Shown: positions 37,903 to 48,194, numbered from the stretch's first letter. The stretch: DNA of 64,000 bases from Glaciimonas immobilis (GCF_011947285.1 NZ_JAAOZT010000001.1:186001-250000), one strand, 5' to 3'. The notes: generated by a model from the letters alone, not told the origin. Program-made: numbers and translations.

Positions 37903-38967
37903 ATGCCTCTCGTATCCATGCGTCAATTGTTAGATCACGCAGCTGAAAATAGTTACGGTATCCCAGCGTTCAATGTTAACAACCTGGAGCAAATTACCGC
38001 AATCATGGAAGCCGCAGATGAAGTCGGTGCACCGGTCATCATGCAAGCGTCCGCTGGCGCGCGCAAGTATGCTGGTGAGGCATTTTTGCGTCACCTGATT
38101 GAGGCAGCGGTAGAAGCCTACCCGCATATTCCTGTTGTGATGCATCAGGATCACGGTCAGACGCCATCGGTGTGTATGGCGGCGATTCGCTCCGGCTTTA
38201 CTTCGGTCATGATGGACGGTTCATTGACTGCAGACGGTAAGACGGTTGCCAGTTATGAATATAATGTCGAAGTGTCGCGCAAAGTGGTGGAATTTTCGCA
38301 TGCGATTGGCGTCACGGTTGAGGCGGAACTCGGTGTGTTGGGTTCGCTGGAAACGATGATGGGCGACAAGGAAGACGGTCACGGTGCTGACGGTAAGATG
38401 ACGCGTGAGCAGTTACTGACTGACGTCGCACAGGCAGCCGATTTTGTCCAAAAAACCCAATGCGATGCGCTGGCAATTGCCATCGGCACTTCACACGGCG
38501 CGTACAAGTTCTCACGCAAGCCGACAGGCGATATTCTGGCAATTGAGCGCATCAAAGAAATTCACGTGCGTATTCCGAACACGCATCTGGTGATGCATGG
38601 TTCGTCGTCGGTACCGCAGGAACTGCTGGCGGAGATTCGTGAATTCGGTGGTGATATGAAAGAAACCTACGGCGTGCCGGTAGAAGAAATTCAGGAAGGT
38701 ATTCGTCATGGTGTACGCAAGATCAATATCGATACCGATATTCGTCTGGCAATGACCGGTGCAATCCGTCGTTATTTGATCGAGAACCCAAGCAAATTTG
38801 ATCCACGCGATTATTTGAAGCCCGCACGTGAAGCGGCTAAAGCGGTGGTGAAGGCGCGCTTTCTGGCATTTGGCTGTGAAGGTCAGGCCGCCAAGATCAA
38901 GCCTTTGTCACTGGATAAAATTGCAGCGAAGTACCAAAAAGGCGAGCTTGCGCAGATCGTGCAATAA
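37903..38967 (+). CDS. fba: Class II fructose-bisphosphate aldolase
   Basis: Zinc-dependent aldolase interconverting fructose 1,6-bisphosphate with two triose phosphates. Ligand segments are [44 protein letters not shown] and [14 protein letters not shown]. It ends [20 protein letters not shown], typical of CbbA-type class II enzymes, at 354 residues. Start is after CTATCGGAGTATCAAT. It completes the triose part of the pathway with pgk and pyk. Confidence 0.97.
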   Translation: MPLVSMRQLLDHAAENSYGIPAFNVNNLEQITAIMEAADEVGAPVIMQASAGARKYAGEAFLRHLIEAAVEAYPHIPVVMHQDHGQTPSVCMAAIRSGFTSVMMDGSLTADGKTVASYEYNVEVSRKVVEFSHAIGVTVEAELGVLGSLETMMGDKEDGHGADGKMTREQLLTDVAQAADFVQKTQCDALAIAIGTSHGAYKFSRKPTGDILAIERIKEIHVRIPNTHLVMHGSSSVPQELLAEIREFGGDMKETYGVPVEEIQEGIRHGVRKINIDTDIRLAMTGAIRRYLIENPSKFDPRDYLKPAREAAKAVVKARFLAFGCEGQAAKIKPLSLDKIAAKYQKGELAQIVQ

Positions 38968-39007
38968 AGGTTCTTAAACAAAGGTTCTTAAGCAGCGCTT
39001 CTTAAAC
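38966..39007. repeat. 14-bp tandem repeat, three copies, after fba
   Basis: Units AAAGGTTCTTAAAC, AAAGGTTCTTAAGC and AGCGCTTCTTAAAC start inside the fba stop codon. The first two differ at one base, the third at four. No function is known. Confidence 0.75.
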
Positions 39008-39091
39008 AAAGCCTGTGTACTTGCCGTAAATAACGTGACACGACCAGACGGAGATCTTTTTCTCGTCTGGTTTCTACCTTTTGGAACAACC

Positions 39092-39988
39092 ATGACTAGC
39101 CTATACAAATCCTCCATTACGTCGTTACCGTTGTTAGGTACGGGAAAAGTGCGCGACAACTATGCTGTTGGCACCGACAAAATATTGATCCTGACGACCG
39201 ATCGTTTATCGGCGTTCGATGTCGTGATGAGCGAGCCGATTCCTGGGAAGGGAAAAGTATTGAATCAGATGAGCGATTTCTGGTTTGAGAAATTGGCCGG
39301 TATCGTGCCGAATCATCTGACCGGGATTGCACCGGAAAGCGTTGTGGCACCGGAAGAGGTTGAGCAAGTCCGTGGTCGCGCAGTGGTCGCTAAACGTCTG
39401 GAGCCGATCATGGTCGAGGCCGTAGTGCGCGGTTACATCATCGGGTCCGGATGGAAAGATTATCAGGCGACCGGCGCTATTTGCGGCGTGACATTACCAG
39501 TTGGTTTACAACAGGCCGCCAAACTGGAAGAACCGATTTTCACGCCTGCGGCGAAGGCCGAAATGGGTTCGCACGATGAGAACATCACTTACGACGATAT
39601 GGAGCGCCGTATTGGCACTGAACTGTCAGCGACGATTCGGGATATCAGTATCAAGTTATATAAAACCGCGGCTGAATATGCGGCTACCCGCGGCATTATT
39701 ATTGCAGATACCAAATTTGAATTCGGTCTCGATCAACATGGTGTGTTGCATCTTATGGATGAAGTTTTAACCGCTGATTCGTCACGTTTCTGGCCTGCAG
39801 AAAGCTACGCGGTTGGTATCTCGCCACCATCGTTTGACAAGCAATTTGTACGCGATTATCTGGAGACCGTGACGAGCTGGCACAAGACAGCGCCAGCACC
39901 GGCGTTGCCTGCCGAAGTGATCGAAAAAACCGGCGCAAAGTATCGCGAAGCGCTGGAAAGCCTGACTGGTCAAACACTGAAGGATTGA
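39092..39988 (+). CDS. purC: Phosphoribosylaminoimidazole-succinocarboxamide synthase
   Basis: Purine synthesis: joins CAIR with aspartate. The first residues after the chosen ATG are [27 protein letters not shown], with GKVRD the ATP-binding signature. [11 protein letters not shown]-like and [18 protein letters not shown], then [30 protein letters not shown] follow. The frame opens 19 codons earlier, but the ATG at 39092 follows TTGGAACAACC. The stop TGA overlaps the purE ATG by one base (TGATG). Confidence 0.97.
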   Translation: MTSLYKSSITSLPLLGTGKVRDNYAVGTDKILILTTDRLSAFDVVMSEPIPGKGKVLNQMSDFWFEKLAGIVPNHLTGIAPESVVAPEEVEQVRGRAVVAKRLEPIMVEAVVRGYIIGSGWKDYQATGAICGVTLPVGLQQAAKLEEPIFTPAAKAEMGSHDENITYDDMERRIGTELSATIRDISIKLYKTAAEYAATRGIIIADTKFEFGLDQHGVLHLMDEVLTADSSRFWPAESYAVGISPPSFDKQFVRDYLETVTSWHKTAPAPALPAEVIEKTGAKYREALESLTGQTLKD

Positions 39989-40497
39989 TGATGCACGCAA
40001 GCCAAACAGAGACGCCGCTGATCGGCGTCGTCATGGGTTCGTCCTCTGACTGGGATGTCATGCAACACGCCGTCGCCATATTGACGGAGTTTGGCGTGGC
40101 CCATGAAGCGCAGGTAATTTCGGCGCATCGGATGCCGGATCAGATGTTCGCGTATGCCGAGACAGCCCGCGCACGTGGTTTGCGGGCGATCATTGCCGGT
40201 GCCGGTGGGGCTGCGCATTTGCCCGGCATGATTGCCGCTAAGACCATCGTACCCGTGCTGGGCGTACCGGTGCCGTCCAAATATCTGCGCGGCGAAGATT
40301 CCTTGTTATCTATTGTGCAGATGCCAAAAGGGATCCCGGTTGCGACCTATGCAATCGGTGAGGCCGGTGCAGCAAATGCGGCGCTGTCTGCCATCGCGAT
40401 GCTGGCCTGCACCGACGATGCACTAGCCGAGAAGTTGTGGGCGTTCCGCGCTAAACAGACACAGGCCGCACTTGATATGCAGTTGCCGCCTGTATAA
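39988..40497 (+). CDS. purE: N5-carboxyaminoimidazole ribonucleotide mutase PurE
   Basis: Class I PurE, interconverting N5-CAIR and CAIR. Motifs [26 protein letters not shown] and [15 protein letters not shown] are all present. The start is either 39988 or 39991, both ATG, overlapping the purC stop. It works with PurK at 40637. Confidence 0.97.
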   Translation: MMHASQTETPLIGVVMGSSSDWDVMQHAVAILTEFGVAHEAQVISAHRMPDQMFAYAETARARGLRAIIAGAGGAAHLPGMIAAKTIVPVLGVPVPSKYLRGEDSLLSIVQMPKGIPVATYAIGEAGAANAALSAIAMLACTDDALAEKLWAFRAKQTQAALDMQLPPV

Positions 40498-40605
40498 GCA
40501 ACAGGTTGGCAATAACCCCTACAGCAAATACAAAATCAACCAGCTAAAAGCACCCGGGTGCGCTATTAAAGGCGCACCGGAGCAAGCACCGAAATAAACA
40601 CCCAG

Positions 40606-40640
40606 GCAAGCAACTAAGCAAGCAACTAAGCAAGCAATGA
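40606..40640. repeat. 12-bp tandem repeat spanning the purK start
   Basis: GCAAGCAACTAA occurs at 40606 and 40618, then GCAAGCAATGA begins at 40630 and contains the purK ATG at 40637. The ribosome-binding region of purK is thus inside the repeat. Confidence 0.8.
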
Positions 40641-41842
40641 AACAAACTTTGAACTCAAATGACGCGGCATTTATTCCCGCGACTACCCCTGCCACCTGGC
40701 TGGGTGTTATGGGCGGCGGCCAGTTAGGCCGAATGTTCGCGCATGCAGCACAGGCGCTCGGTTACAAAGTTGCCGTATTGGAACCGGCCGAGGATTGTCC
40801 GGCTGCGCACGTGGCGGAGCGTCATCTTCTGGCGGATTATGATGACGAAATCGCGTTGGCAGAATTGGCAGCATTATGCGTAGCGGTTACTACAGAGTTT
40901 GAGAACGTCTCACATCACAGTCTGGCTTTTCTAGCGGAGAGTATTTTTATCGCGCCGAAGGCCGCCTGTGTTTCGATCGCACAGGACCGAATAGCCGAAA
41001 AAGAATTTTTTACGCAATGTAGCGCACAATCGAAAGTACTTCCGGCACCGCATAAGCTTATCGCATCGATGGCCGATATCGATAATGTATCCGCCGATCT
41101 GTTGCCCGGAATATTAAAAACGGTGCGGCTGGGTTATGACGGTAAAGGCCAGGCACGCGTATCCAGCCTGGAAGAATTGCGTAGCGCGTACGGCGAAATG
41201 AACGGCGTTCAGTGCGTGCTGGAAAAGATGCTGCCGCTGGCATACGAAGTATCGGTGCTGGTCGCACGCGGCGCGGACGGCGCTGCGGTCGTTTATCCGA
41301 TTGCAGAGAACGTTCATCGCGACGGGATTTTATTCACGACTACTGTGCCGGGGCCTAACATCTGTGCCGATGCTGCGCGCGACGCGCAAGATGCGGCACG
41401 GGCTATCGTTGCACAGTTGGGTTATGTTGGTGTTCTGTGTATTGAATTTTTCGTATTAAAAGACGGCTCTCTAGTCGTCAATGAAATGGCACCGCGGCCG
41501 CACAATAGCGGTCATTACACCATCGACGCCTGCATCACCAGCCAGTTTGCGCAGCAAGTTCGGGCAATGGCGCGTATGCCGCTGGGTGACGTGCGGCAAC
41601 ATTCTCCGGCGGTCATGTTAAATATTCTGGGCGATGTCTGGTTTGCTCCGGAGAGCGAAGATATGCGTGAACCAGCATGGGACCAGATCACCGCGCTTCC
41701 GGGCGCGGTCCTCCATCTGTATGGCAAGGCCGAGGCCCGTCGCGCACGTAAGATGGGGCATATTACCTTTGTCGCGCCGACTTTGGCGCAAGCACAAGCG
41801 CAATTGGCGGCGGCTTGCGTTATTCTCGGCATCGCTTTGTAA
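40637..41842 (+). CDS. purK: N5-carboxyaminoimidazole ribonucleotide synthase PurK
   Basis: ATP-grasp enzyme that carboxylates AIR with bicarbonate. Motifs: [30 protein letters not shown], then [14 protein letters not shown] and [29 protein letters not shown]. It has 401 residues with a short N-terminal lead (MKQTLNSND). Its stop TAA overlaps the ATG of sua5 by one base (TAATG). The purC-purE-purK set is intact here. Confidence 0.96.
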   Translation: MKQTLNSNDAAFIPATTPATWLGVMGGGQLGRMFAHAAQALGYKVAVLEPAEDCPAAHVAERHLLADYDDEIALAELAALCVAVTTEFENVSHHSLAFLAESIFIAPKAACVSIAQDRIAEKEFFTQCSAQSKVLPAPHKLIASMADIDNVSADLLPGILKTVRLGYDGKGQARVSSLEELRSAYGEMNGVQCVLEKMLPLAYEVSVLVARGADGAAVVYPIAENVHRDGILFTTTVPGPNICADAARDAQDAARAIVAQLGYVGVLCIEFFVLKDGSLVVNEMAPRPHNSGHYTIDACITSQFAQQVRAMARMPLGDVRQHSPAVMLNILGDVWFAPESEDMREPAWDQITALPGAVLHLYGKAEARRARKMGHITFVAPTLAQAQAQLAAACVILGIAL

Positions 41843-42897
41843 TGGATCTGTCCAGCAACGAGGGATCGCCGTCCCTTGATCATCCGGCGATACAACTTGC
41901 TGCCCGCAAGCTCGAGAGGGGCGAGCTGGTAGCGTTCCCGAGCGAGACCGTTTATGGCCTCGGTGCTGACGCCGAAAATCCTGCTGCGGTGGCGCGTATT
42001 TATAGCGCCAAAGGCCGCCCGTCCAATCATCCGGTTATCGTGCACATTGCGCCTGAGGCTGATCTTACTTATTGGGCGCATGCTATCCCGTCACAGGCTT
42101 ATCAACTGATCGCAGCGTTTTGGCCGGGACCGCTGACACTGATACTGCAGCGTGCTGCGCATATTTCCAGTGCACTTTCCGGCGGCCAGAATTCAATCGG
42201 TATCCGCTGTCCGTCGCATCCGGTCGCGCAAGCTTTACTGCGTGAATTTAAAGGTGGCAAAGGCGGCGTGGCTGGCCCCTCCGCTAATAAGTTCGGCCAT
42301 GTCAGTCCCACGACAGCGCAACATGTACGCGATGAGTTTGGCGATGGCCCGCAAAGTCCAGTTGGGTATGTACTCGATGGCGGTCAGAGCGAAGTCGGGA
42401 TCGAGTCGACGATTATCGATTTATCCCGTTTTGCAACGCATGGTGCGGTTTTGTTACGTCCGGGCGATATCAGCGCGGCCGAGATAGCGGCCGTATTGGG
42501 TGTCGCGATACAGGCACCGGACACAGCCGCACCGCGCGCATCCGGCACTCTTGCAGCCCACTATGCTCCGCGCACGCCGGTATTACAAATAGAGCCCGCG
42601 CATTGTCGCATTGCTTTATCGCGTCTGCATCAGGCGGGGCAGCGGCTGGCGCTGATTTCTTACTCCCCTGCAATGGAACAGTTCGTGCCACTGGTGGCGC
42701 ATTGTTCAATGCCGGACGCGCCGCATGGTTACGCCCATAATTTGTACGCCGCATTGCGGGATCTGGATCACGTCAATGCCGATATCATCGTGGTGGAAAT
42801 GCCCCCGCAGGATATCGCCTGGCAAGGAATTAATGATCGCCTGCGCCGCGCCGCACACGTCTCCACCACACTTTTCGCGGACATTTTACGGTTTTAG
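41842..42897 (+). CDS. L-threonylcarbamoyladenylate synthase (Sua5/TsaC type)
   Basis: Makes threonylcarbamoyl-AMP for the t6A37 modification of tRNAs. The YrdC domain has FPSETVYGLGADAENPAAVARIYSAKGRPSNHP and GVAGPSANKFGHVSPT with IESTIIDLS. The C-terminal 110 residues (SGTLAAHYAPRTPVLQ onward) form the Sua5 extra domain, so it is Sua5-type rather than short TsaC. It has 351 residues from the ATG that overlaps the purK stop. TcdA, which acts later on t6A, is at 49896. Confidence 0.95.
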   Translation: MDLSSNEGSPSLDHPAIQLAARKLERGELVAFPSETVYGLGADAENPAAVARIYSAKGRPSNHPVIVHIAPEADLTYWAHAIPSQAYQLIAAFWPGPLTLILQRAAHISSALSGGQNSIGIRCPSHPVAQALLREFKGGKGGVAGPSANKFGHVSPTTAQHVRDEFGDGPQSPVGYVLDGGQSEVGIESTIIDLSRFATHGAVLLRPGDISAAEIAAVLGVAIQAPDTAAPRASGTLAAHYAPRTPVLQIEPAHCRIALSRLHQAGQRLALISYSPAMEQFVPLVAHCSMPDAPHGYAHNLYAALRDLDHVNADIIVVEMPPQDIAWQGINDRLRRAAHVSTTLFADILRF

Positions 42898-43393
42898 CAA
42901 CACGTGGCGAAAAGCTTCTGAGACGCTAGTCAAAAGCATGCAAAGCTGGCATAGTGGCGAAACAAATAGCACGCACGTTCGTTTTGAGAGCCCGCGATGT
43001 TGATACCGTAAAGATTTCGAGTACTATTCGGCACCAGATCCTGTGCACGCAGTAAAAGCGCGAACAGGATCGAAGAACCCGCTTGCGATGGGCAAAGAGT
43101 CACCGCCACATCAGGTTCGCGATCAAATTGGGAAGTGTTCTAAGTAGCAAGGTAAGGGGCTAAGCATTTGCTTAGGATCAAACAGTACGCACGGCGTGCT
43201 AAAGCATGGTGACAAGTCGCGGAGGACTCGTCTGGATCACTCCACAACACAGATGTTTAAAAATAAATAACAACAGAGCGCCGCCAAGGTAAGACGTTGG
43301 GAGCAGGCAGGCGTCAAAATGGTAATGATTATAGATGCAGGGTCTATCACCTAATGCATTGTTTACATTTTAAAAAACCACTGGAGAAGATGT
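42898..43393. other. Intergenic region between sua5 and ompW
   Basis: 496 bases. The minus strand is open for about 70 codons from roughly 43139 to 42931 without an ATG, and reads protein-like (LLLRAQDLVPNSTRNLYG), so a gene remnant is possible. A hairpin lies at 43037-43071. Nothing else is recognised. Confidence 0.4.
43037..43071. repeat. 8-bp inverted repeat, 19-base loop
   Basis: GATCCTGT and ACAGGATC are perfect arms, about 140 bases beyond the sua5 stop. No T-run follows; its role is unclear. Confidence 0.5.
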
Positions 43394-44119
43394 ATGAAGA
43401 AATACCTATCTGTACTACCTAAGTTTGCCGCGTTGAGCCTGTTCTCAATGGCTGCGCTGCCCGCGATGGCGCAACAAGCTGGCGATAATATCGTAGGCTT
43501 AGGCTGGTTTCATCTGGCACCTCAAGACTCAAGCCAGAATCTGACCATTGGCGGCAATACGGTGCCGAACACCGGCGCTGGCGTGAGCACTGCAGATACT
43601 TTAGGCCTCCAATTTAGCCATTTTCTCACCGATAACTGGGTGATATCCGCTGACGCCGGTATCCCGCCAAAATTCAAGTTAGATGGTGAGGGTATCTTGC
43701 AAGGAACCCACATTGGCTCGGCCAAACAGTGGAGCCCGGCAGTGCTGGTTAAATATTACTTTGGGGACAAAAATAGTCAATTCCGTCCTTTCGTGGGTGC
43801 CGGTGCTACGTATGTCTGGTACTCGGATATCAAACTGGATCCAGCCTTTCAGCAAAAATTAAGCGGTGTTATCAGCCGCGGCCGAACTGGGGCACTAACA
43901 ACCAGTGCCGATTTGAGTAGCTCATTGGCACCGGTAGTCAGCGCCGGTGCCAGTTATAATTTTGATGCGCACTGGTCGGTGGGTTTCTCGGTTTCTTATA
44001 TTCCGTTGAAGACCAAAGCAGACCTGAAGACCAGCACGCCGGGCGGCGATGTCCACAGTACAACAAAGCTCACACTAGATCCGATCGTCAGTTTTCTATC
44101 AGTAGGATATAAGTTTTAA
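43394..44119 (+). CDS. OmpW-family outer-membrane protein
   Basis: Eight-stranded beta-barrel of the outer membrane, 241 residues. A signal peptide (about 26 residues, ending PAMAQQAG) is followed by GLGWFHLAPQDSS near the N-terminus, FSHFLTDNWVISADAGIPPKFKLDGEG and PFVGAGATYVWYSDIKLD; it ends with an aromatic residue in SVGYKF, the barrel-assembly signal. OmpW relatives pass small hydrophobic molecules; the substrate here is unknown. A ribosome site GGAGAAG precedes the start. A terminator lies at 44304-44332. Confidence 0.94.
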   Translation: MKKYLSVLPKFAALSLFSMAALPAMAQQAGDNIVGLGWFHLAPQDSSQNLTIGGNTVPNTGAGVSTADTLGLQFSHFLTDNWVISADAGIPPKFKLDGEGILQGTHIGSAKQWSPAVLVKYYFGDKNSQFRPFVGAGATYVWYSDIKLDPAFQQKLSGVISRGRTGALTTSADLSSSLAPVVSAGASYNFDAHWSVGFSVSYIPLKTKADLKTSTPGGDVHSTTKLTLDPIVSFLSVGYKF

Positions 44120-44303
44120 AACCTGTCTACAATCTGGCTGCGCGGACGTGATTTGATGTTAACCGGTGCTCGAAGTCCTTCTGGTCTCAAGAACACTCCG
44201 ATTTTTCCGCGTCTTTTACCACCAACAGACGTCTCGCTCGTTGCAGATCGTGAATAGGTTTGGTGATAATAAAGTTTTCCCTGCATTCAGGTGATGCGTA
44301 GTC

Positions 44304-44332
44304 AAAAAACCTCGATTCATCGGGGTTTTTTT
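44304..44332 (+). terminator. Rho-independent terminator after ompW
   Basis: AAAAAACCTCGA, loop TTCA and TCGGGGTTTTTTT pair with one mismatch and end in seven T. It lies 185 bases beyond the ompW stop. Confidence 0.85.
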
Positions 44333-44437
44333 AATGCATGTCGACTCTAGACAGCAACAAAATCCATAGGGAAAGCATGCACAGGCGCGCGGAGTGCGTT
44401 AAAGTCACTGTTCACGATAAACGACGGGGGAATGAGG

Positions 44438-44968
44438 ATGGCTAACGAAACTGCGGTTCTCGGAGGTGGTTGCTTTTGGTGTGTGGAAGCTGTTTATCAG
44501 GAAATCAAAGGTGTCACACATGTCGAGTCTGGCTATACCGGCGGCCAGGTCGTCAATCCGACCTACGATCAAGTATGCAGCGGGACAACCGGTCACGCGG
44601 AAGTAGTGGTTGTCACGTTCGATAATGAGGTGATTAGTTATCGTGCTTTGTTAGAAATATTCTTCACAATACATGATCCTACGACGCTGAATCGGCAGGG
44701 CAACGATATCGGGACGCAATACCGTTCAGTAATCTATTATCAGTCTCCCGAACAGCAAGAAACCGCAAAGCATGTCTTAGCAGCAATGGCTTGTGTGTGG
44801 GACGCGCCCATCGTGACTCAGCTCATGCCGGCTGAAATTTATTATAAGGCTGAGGATTATCACCAGAACTATTTCAGGCAACACCCGCTACAAGGCTACT
44901 GCGCTTTTGTCGTAGCGCCAAAAGTAGCCAAGTTGCGGAAGACTTTTATGGATAAGGTTAAGACCTGA
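44438..44968 (+). CDS. msrA: Peptide-methionine (S)-S-oxide reductase MsrA
   Basis: Repairs S-methionine sulfoxide in proteins. The active-site motif is GGGCFWCVEAVYQEIKGV, with the catalytic Cys in GCFW. The C-terminal part (YYKAEDYHQNYFRQHPLQGYC) is complete and includes the resolving-type cysteine. Starting at ATG 44438 gives 177 residues; an ATG six bases earlier is also possible, but GGGGGA sits at the right distance for 44438. It stands alone after a 318-base gap. Confidence 0.95.
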   Translation: MANETAVLGGGCFWCVEAVYQEIKGVTHVESGYTGGQVVNPTYDQVCSGTTGHAEVVVVTFDNEVISYRALLEIFFTIHDPTTLNRQGNDIGTQYRSVIYYQSPEQQETAKHVLAAMACVWDAPIVTQLMPAEIYYKAEDYHQNYFRQHPLQGYCAFVVAPKVAKLRKTFMDKVKT

Positions 44969-45185
44969 ACTTCTATCTGGATCGACCATCAAGTAAAAAC
45001 GCATTACGGCCTTTTTGCCCTGTAAAACGGGAATCGAACGAGTAGGGCATCCCGTAGCGGACAGGTAACTTACTTAGCGAGCAGCAATGTCATTGCGCGC
45101 GCGTTGTAGTATTTGCCGGGTGCCGCCTGAAAAATCTGCGCGACTGATACCACACTGATAAACCGACACTAGACGGGGATTTATT

Positions 45186-46853
45186 TTGGCAATTACTTCT
45201 GACACGTGGCCGCCGGAGGGGGGCAAAATGGGGGAGATGGTTCGCCAGTTTCAGTGGGCCGACACCGTGCTGGGGCCGATATCAGACTGGCCTGTAAGTC
45301 TTTGCATCGCCGTTACCATGGCCCTTGATTCTCCGATCCCGACGATCGTGTTGTGGGGGCCTGACTTAATTCAAATTTATAACGACGCCTATCAACCGAT
45401 TCTCGGCCTGCGCCATCCCACAGCGTTGGGACAGCGCACGCAGGATTGCTGGCCTGAAGTGTGGGAGTTCAATGCGGCCATCTACAACCGCGTGCTAGAC
45501 ACTGGCGAGCGCGTCCTTCTGGAAGATCAGAAATATGTGATCTCTCCCTCCGGCGTTACCGAGTCGCGGTATTTTACAATCATTTATGCGCCGACCCGGG
45601 ATGAATGCGGGCGCGCATGTGGCGTGTTTGTGGTGGTAATGGAAACCACCAGGAGGGTATTGGCTGAGTGCGAAAACGTCACGTTGTTACAAGCAACGCA
45701 ATTTGCGGCGGGTCAACTGCAGCATATGTTTGATCATGCGCCCAGTTTCATGGCCATGATCAAATTGCCCGAGTACACGCTCGATATTGCCAATACAGCC
45801 TTCATGCAATTGTTCTCCCGATATGACTTGCTCGGAAAGTCAGTCAAGGATGCGCTGCCAGAATTCGAGAAGCACCGATTGCTCCAATTATTGGATGGCG
45901 TATGCAGGACCGGGGTGCCTTATGTTGCTTCCGAGATGCCGGTCTACTTGCCGGCCCGCGCCGACAGTGCAGCAAAACACTATTACCTGGACTTCGTATT
46001 TCAACCGATCAAAGATGCCAGCGGTCGGGTTACCGCTATTTTTGTAGACGGCAGTGATAAAACCGAACAGCATCATGCGCGGCGTGAGTTGCGCCGCCTG
46101 AACGAGAGCCTGACCGATAAAGTACATCGGCTTGAAGAGGCGCAAACCGACCTGCAACAATCTCGTGCAGCATTGCGTAAGCTTATTGACCATCAGGAAA
46201 CGATAAAGGAAGAAGAGCGCAAACGCATCGCGTTGAATATCCACAATGATTTGGGTGCGGTATTGACCGGGATTAAAGCCAACGTCTCTGTTTCACTCGA
46301 CCGCTCTTTACGCGCGGGGCGTCCGGAGGATTTGCTATTGGTAGAGGCAGTCGATCAGACGGATGCTGCCATAGAAACCGTGCGGCGCGTTATCACTGAT
46401 CTGCGGCCAAGCGTGCTTGATCAGTTGGGCGTCTGGGCCGCGTTAGAATGGTATGCGGGACAAGTCGAAGTACGTACGGGTCTTCAGTGCGAGTGTATTT
46501 TTAGCGATGAGGCAGTCGGCATTGATCTGGATGCTGAGCGTAGCACGATGTTATTTCGGGTAGTGCAGGAAGCACTCACCAACGTGGTGCGGCACGCCTC
46601 GGCCAAACAGGTGAAACTTCGTGTTATTCACGAAAGTAATACCCTCACACTTGAGATCAAGGATGACGGTAAAGGGATTAAAGAGCATCAACATTTGGAT
46701 GAAAAATCGTGGGGTATCTTCGCCATGCGCGAGCGAACCCTTCATTTTGGGGGGGAGCTAAATATTTCAGGCACCTCTGGAGAGGGGACGAAAGTCGTCA
46801 TGCGACTACCTCTGAAGCCGATGCCGTACCAAAATCGCGACAATCAAAGGTAG
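45186..46853 (+). CDS. Orphan PAS sensor histidine kinase (HisKA_3 type)
   Basis: Cytoplasmic sensor kinase of 555 residues without membrane spans. The first 160 residues (FQWADTVLGPISDWPVSLCIAV, VLWGPDLIQIYNDAYQPILG) resemble the GAF/PAS-like module seen in other soluble Burkholderiales kinases. A second PAS (about 175-300) precedes a coiled coil. The dimerisation domain is HisKA_3 with the phosphorylated His in ERKRIALNIHNDLGAVL, and the ATPase has the N box EALTNVVRHASAKQV and DDGKGI. That architecture belongs to NarX/DegS kinases acting on NarL-type regulators, but none is adjacent. The start is a TTG at 45186, kept because the GGxMG segment is usual; an ATG at 45228 has a stronger ribosome site. 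Confidence 0.88.
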   Translation: MAITSDTWPPEGGKMGEMVRQFQWADTVLGPISDWPVSLCIAVTMALDSPIPTIVLWGPDLIQIYNDAYQPILGLRHPTALGQRTQDCWPEVWEFNAAIYNRVLDTGERVLLEDQKYVISPSGVTESRYFTIIYAPTRDECGRACGVFVVVMETTRRVLAECENVTLLQATQFAAGQLQHMFDHAPSFMAMIKLPEYTLDIANTAFMQLFSRYDLLGKSVKDALPEFEKHRLLQLLDGVCRTGVPYVASEMPVYLPARADSAAKHYYLDFVFQPIKDASGRVTAIFVDGSDKTEQHHARRELRRLNESLTDKVHRLEEAQTDLQQSRAALRKLIDHQETIKEEERKRIALNIHNDLGAVLTGIKANVSVSLDRSLRAGRPEDLLLVEAVDQTDAAIETVRRVITDLRPSVLDQLGVWAALEWYAGQVEVRTGLQCECIFSDEAVGIDLDAERSTMLFRVVQEALTNVVRHASAKQVKLRVIHESNTLTLEIKDDGKGIKEHQHLDEKSWGIFAMRERTLHFGGELNISGTSGEGTKVVMRLPLKPMPYQNRDNQR

Positions 46854-46982
46854 CGCTGATAGTCGCCGGTAACAGACTCGGCTGCAATGGGCATTCAAGC
46901 CTGCATGCTGTTATAACAAACCTGAAGGCGCGGACCTGAGTGTACGATATTGAAACGCCTGCTCCACGCGCGAGGCCGTGTA

Positions 46983-48194
46983 CTACCCCGCAGCGTAGAT
47001 ATACTTACGCGACCAGGGCAGGGTCGCCGCGCTACGACCAGATTTTCGGCAGATTACCTGAAAGAGTGACATCCAGTCCCGCTCAAATCCATAGGCGCTA
47101 CCCGCCAGATACAAACGCCAGATACGGTAGTGGCGATCATCCGAAGCTTGCCTGACGTCGTCCGAACGGGCCTCAATATTGTCGGCCCAAATGCCGCAGG
47201 TTTTGGCATAGTGCCGGCGTAGATTTTCGACATCCATGACTTCCAGTCCACCTTCCTGCATGCTTTTGAGTACGAACCCGATGTGCGGTAACTCGCCGTG
47301 GGGGAAAACATATTTTTCAATAAATTGACCGCCGCCATACGGGGATTCACCGTTGTCTATGTCGGTCGTGGTGATGCCATGGTTCATCGCCACGCCATCG
47401 TCAGCCAACAATGCGTTTATCTTTGAAAAATACATCGAGAGATTTTTGAGTCCGACGTGTTCAAACATCCCCACGCTGGTGATGCGGTCAAATGTACCCG
47501 TCACCTCGCGATAGTCTTGCAATCGTATTTCGATCTGGTCCGCTAATCCTGCTTGCGCGACACGTTCTCTGGCGAGCGAAAATTGATTTTCGGAAAGGGT
47601 GACCCCCACGCATTTTGCGCCGAATTTTTGCGCAGCACGGATTACCAGCGCGCCCCAGCCACAGCCGATATCCAGCAAATTCTGGCCGGGTTTGATTTGG
47701 ATTTTTGTCAGAATATGGTCTATTTTTTTGATCTGTGCGTTGAATAAATCTTCATCCCCATTCTCGAAATATGCGCACGAATACACCATGTTTTGATCGA
47801 GCCAGAGTTGGTAGAACTGGTTCGATACATCGTAGTGATAGCGAATCGCTTCTGCGTCTTTACCTTTGTTGTGGCGAATGCTGCGTGTGACGCGGCCAAA
47901 TTTTCCTTCGGGCTTCAGATAGGCAGAAGCGAGGCCATTGGCAACGCTGATGATTTCCTTGAGCTTGCCTTCGACTTCGATTTTTCCTTCTACATAAGCT
48001 TCGCCAAGACTGGATAATGATGGTGTCAGCAGATACGCCAGAGAGGATGCGTTAGGGACGCGCACGGTGACATCGGGTGCCACGGCACTGCTAAAATCAA
48101 AGCGCTGTCCGTTCCATAATTCAAGCCGTAAAGGTAAGGTCGCATGATTGCGGACTTCGTCGACCCAGTTCTCAAGTTTCTTTTCCCAGAACAT
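46983..48194 (-). CDS. cfa: Cyclopropane-fatty-acyl-phospholipid synthase
   Basis: SAM-dependent enzyme that adds a methylene bridge to unsaturated acyl chains of membrane phospholipids. The C-terminal methyltransferase has NLLDIGCGWGALVIRAAQKFGAKCVGVTLSENQ, with GMFEHVGLKNL and YFEHVG-like segments; the N-terminal region (SLGEAYVEGKIEVEG) matches the lipid-binding domain. It has 403 residues. A short frame at 46709 is only a shadow of the neighbouring kinase. Confidence 0.95.
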   Translation of the reverse strand: MFWEKKLENWVDEVRNHATLPLRLELWNGQRFDFSSAVAPDVTVRVPNASSLAYLLTPSLSSLGEAYVEGKIEVEGKLKEIISVANGLASAYLKPEGKFGRVTRSIRHNKGKDAEAIRYHYDVSNQFYQLWLDQNMVYSCAYFENGDEDLFNAQIKKIDHILTKIQIKPGQNLLDIGCGWGALVIRAAQKFGAKCVGVTLSENQFSLARERVAQAGLADQIEIRLQDYREVTGTFDRITSVGMFEHVGLKNLSMYFSKINALLADDGVAMNHGITTTDIDNGESPYGGGQFIEKYVFPHGELPHIGFVLKSMQEGGLEVMDVENLRRHYAKTCGIWADNIEARSDDVRQASDDRHYRIWRLYLAGSAYGFERDWMSLFQVICRKSGRSAATLPWSRKYIYAAG

